Assembly: GCA_902168205.1 (NCBI GenBank)
Contig: CABHOK010000015.1
Coordinates: 1-61,942, forward strand
Direction: 5' to 3'
Source: an uncultured Chitinophaga sp.
GTDB lineage: Bacteria > Bacteroidota > Bacteroidia > Cytophagales > Cyclobacteriaceae
Length of the DNA stretch: 61,942 nucleotides
In this document: in pieces, positions 61,867-61,942 of the stretch
Position numbering within the stretch: position 1 is the first letter of the stretch
Layout: the number at the start of each line of letters is the position of its first letter
Made by a program: the position numbers and the translations under genes
The notes under the pieces: generated by a model
Told to the model about the DNA's origin: nothing
Database searches by the model: none
What the model saw: only the letters and a program-made list of their open reading frames with translations

Positions 61867-61942
61867 AGTTTTGTGGAGCTCGCATTAGAGCTAGTTGTTT
61901 AAACTATTCTTATTGGTTGATTTTTCAGAGGAGCGTGAGTTG

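Noticed and set aside
1-61942. CRISPR arrays, rRNA, tRNA, intact insertion sequences, toxin-antitoxin pairs or phage genes
   Set aside because: No regular repeat-spacer pattern, transposase, tRNA fold or phage-type protein could be found on reading both strands.

Overview
The window looks like chromosomal DNA of a Bacteroidota bacterium, most likely a Cytophagales-type organism. The evidence is a porU-porV pair for type IX secretion (T9SS), a secreted protein with a T9SS sorting domain, Bacteroidota-type promoters (TAnnTTTG -7 boxes with a TTG/TTTG-like -33 element about 18-21 bases upstream), few Shine-Dalgarno sequences, and a CcmE with Cys-x3-Tyr instead of the usual heme-binding His. I see no rRNA, tRNA, CRISPR array, phage or intact insertion sequence.

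Layout. (1) 1-5.5 kb, minus strand: a nested inverted repeat at the left edge, yicC, a large outer-membrane protein joining a degenerate peptidase, a TolB-like propeller and a barrel, and an FAD oxidoreductase. (2) 5.6-12.9 kb, plus: a metallo-beta-lactamase-fold hydrolase, pssA, the T9SS sortase porU, porV, and an M16-family protein without its zinc motif. (3) 13-26 kb: a MASE1 histidine kinase (minus), then plus-strand genes for a ureohydrolase-fold protein with an altered metal site, a 53-residue membrane protein, a SurA/PpiD-type foldase, a DUF493 protein, an S9 peptidase, a pterin dehydratase, rsmI, an inositol monophosphatase family protein and an active-type M16 peptidase. (4) 26-38.7 kb, minus: envelope proteins, a zinc peptidase, a heme-binding protein, a VWA-like membrane protein, rarA, the cytochrome c maturation genes ccmB-C-D-E-F, and a Wzz-like chain-length regulator. 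(5) 38.8-59.5 kb, plus: a Wzx/Wzy-type surface polysaccharide locus. (6) 59.5-61.9 kb: pheS, a 3-hydroxyacyl-CoA dehydrogenase and a lipoprotein resembling a Rieske domain that has lost its cluster ligands.

How the genes work together. The polysaccharide locus starts with nucleotide-sugar genes (a UDP-glucuronate 4-epimerase-like protein, a TviB/WbpO-type dehydrogenase, and WbpE-, WbpD- and WbpB-like proteins). Together these suit synthesis of a UDP-2,3-diacetamido-2,3-dideoxy-uronic acid. A flippase, a methyltransferase, several glycosyltransferases, gmd, two multispanning polymerase/ligase-type proteins, a late epimerase and a WecA-like initiating transferase follow. The Wzz-like gene is divergent from the locus, and the two promoters overlap in a 75-base gap. 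A secreted sugar-dehydrogenase-like T9SS substrate lies inside the locus. Much of 46.7-57.3 kb is visibly richer in A+T than the housekeeping genes, as is common in exchanged O-antigen DNA.

I did not find a clearly new multi-gene system. The observations most worth following are the nested inverted repeat at 11-115, several family members that have lost catalytic or metal-binding residues (ureohydrolase, M16, Rieske-like, peptidase-MA-like), the short leaderless membrane-protein gene at 16155, and the CcmE variant in a set lacking ccmA, ccmG and ccmH locally.
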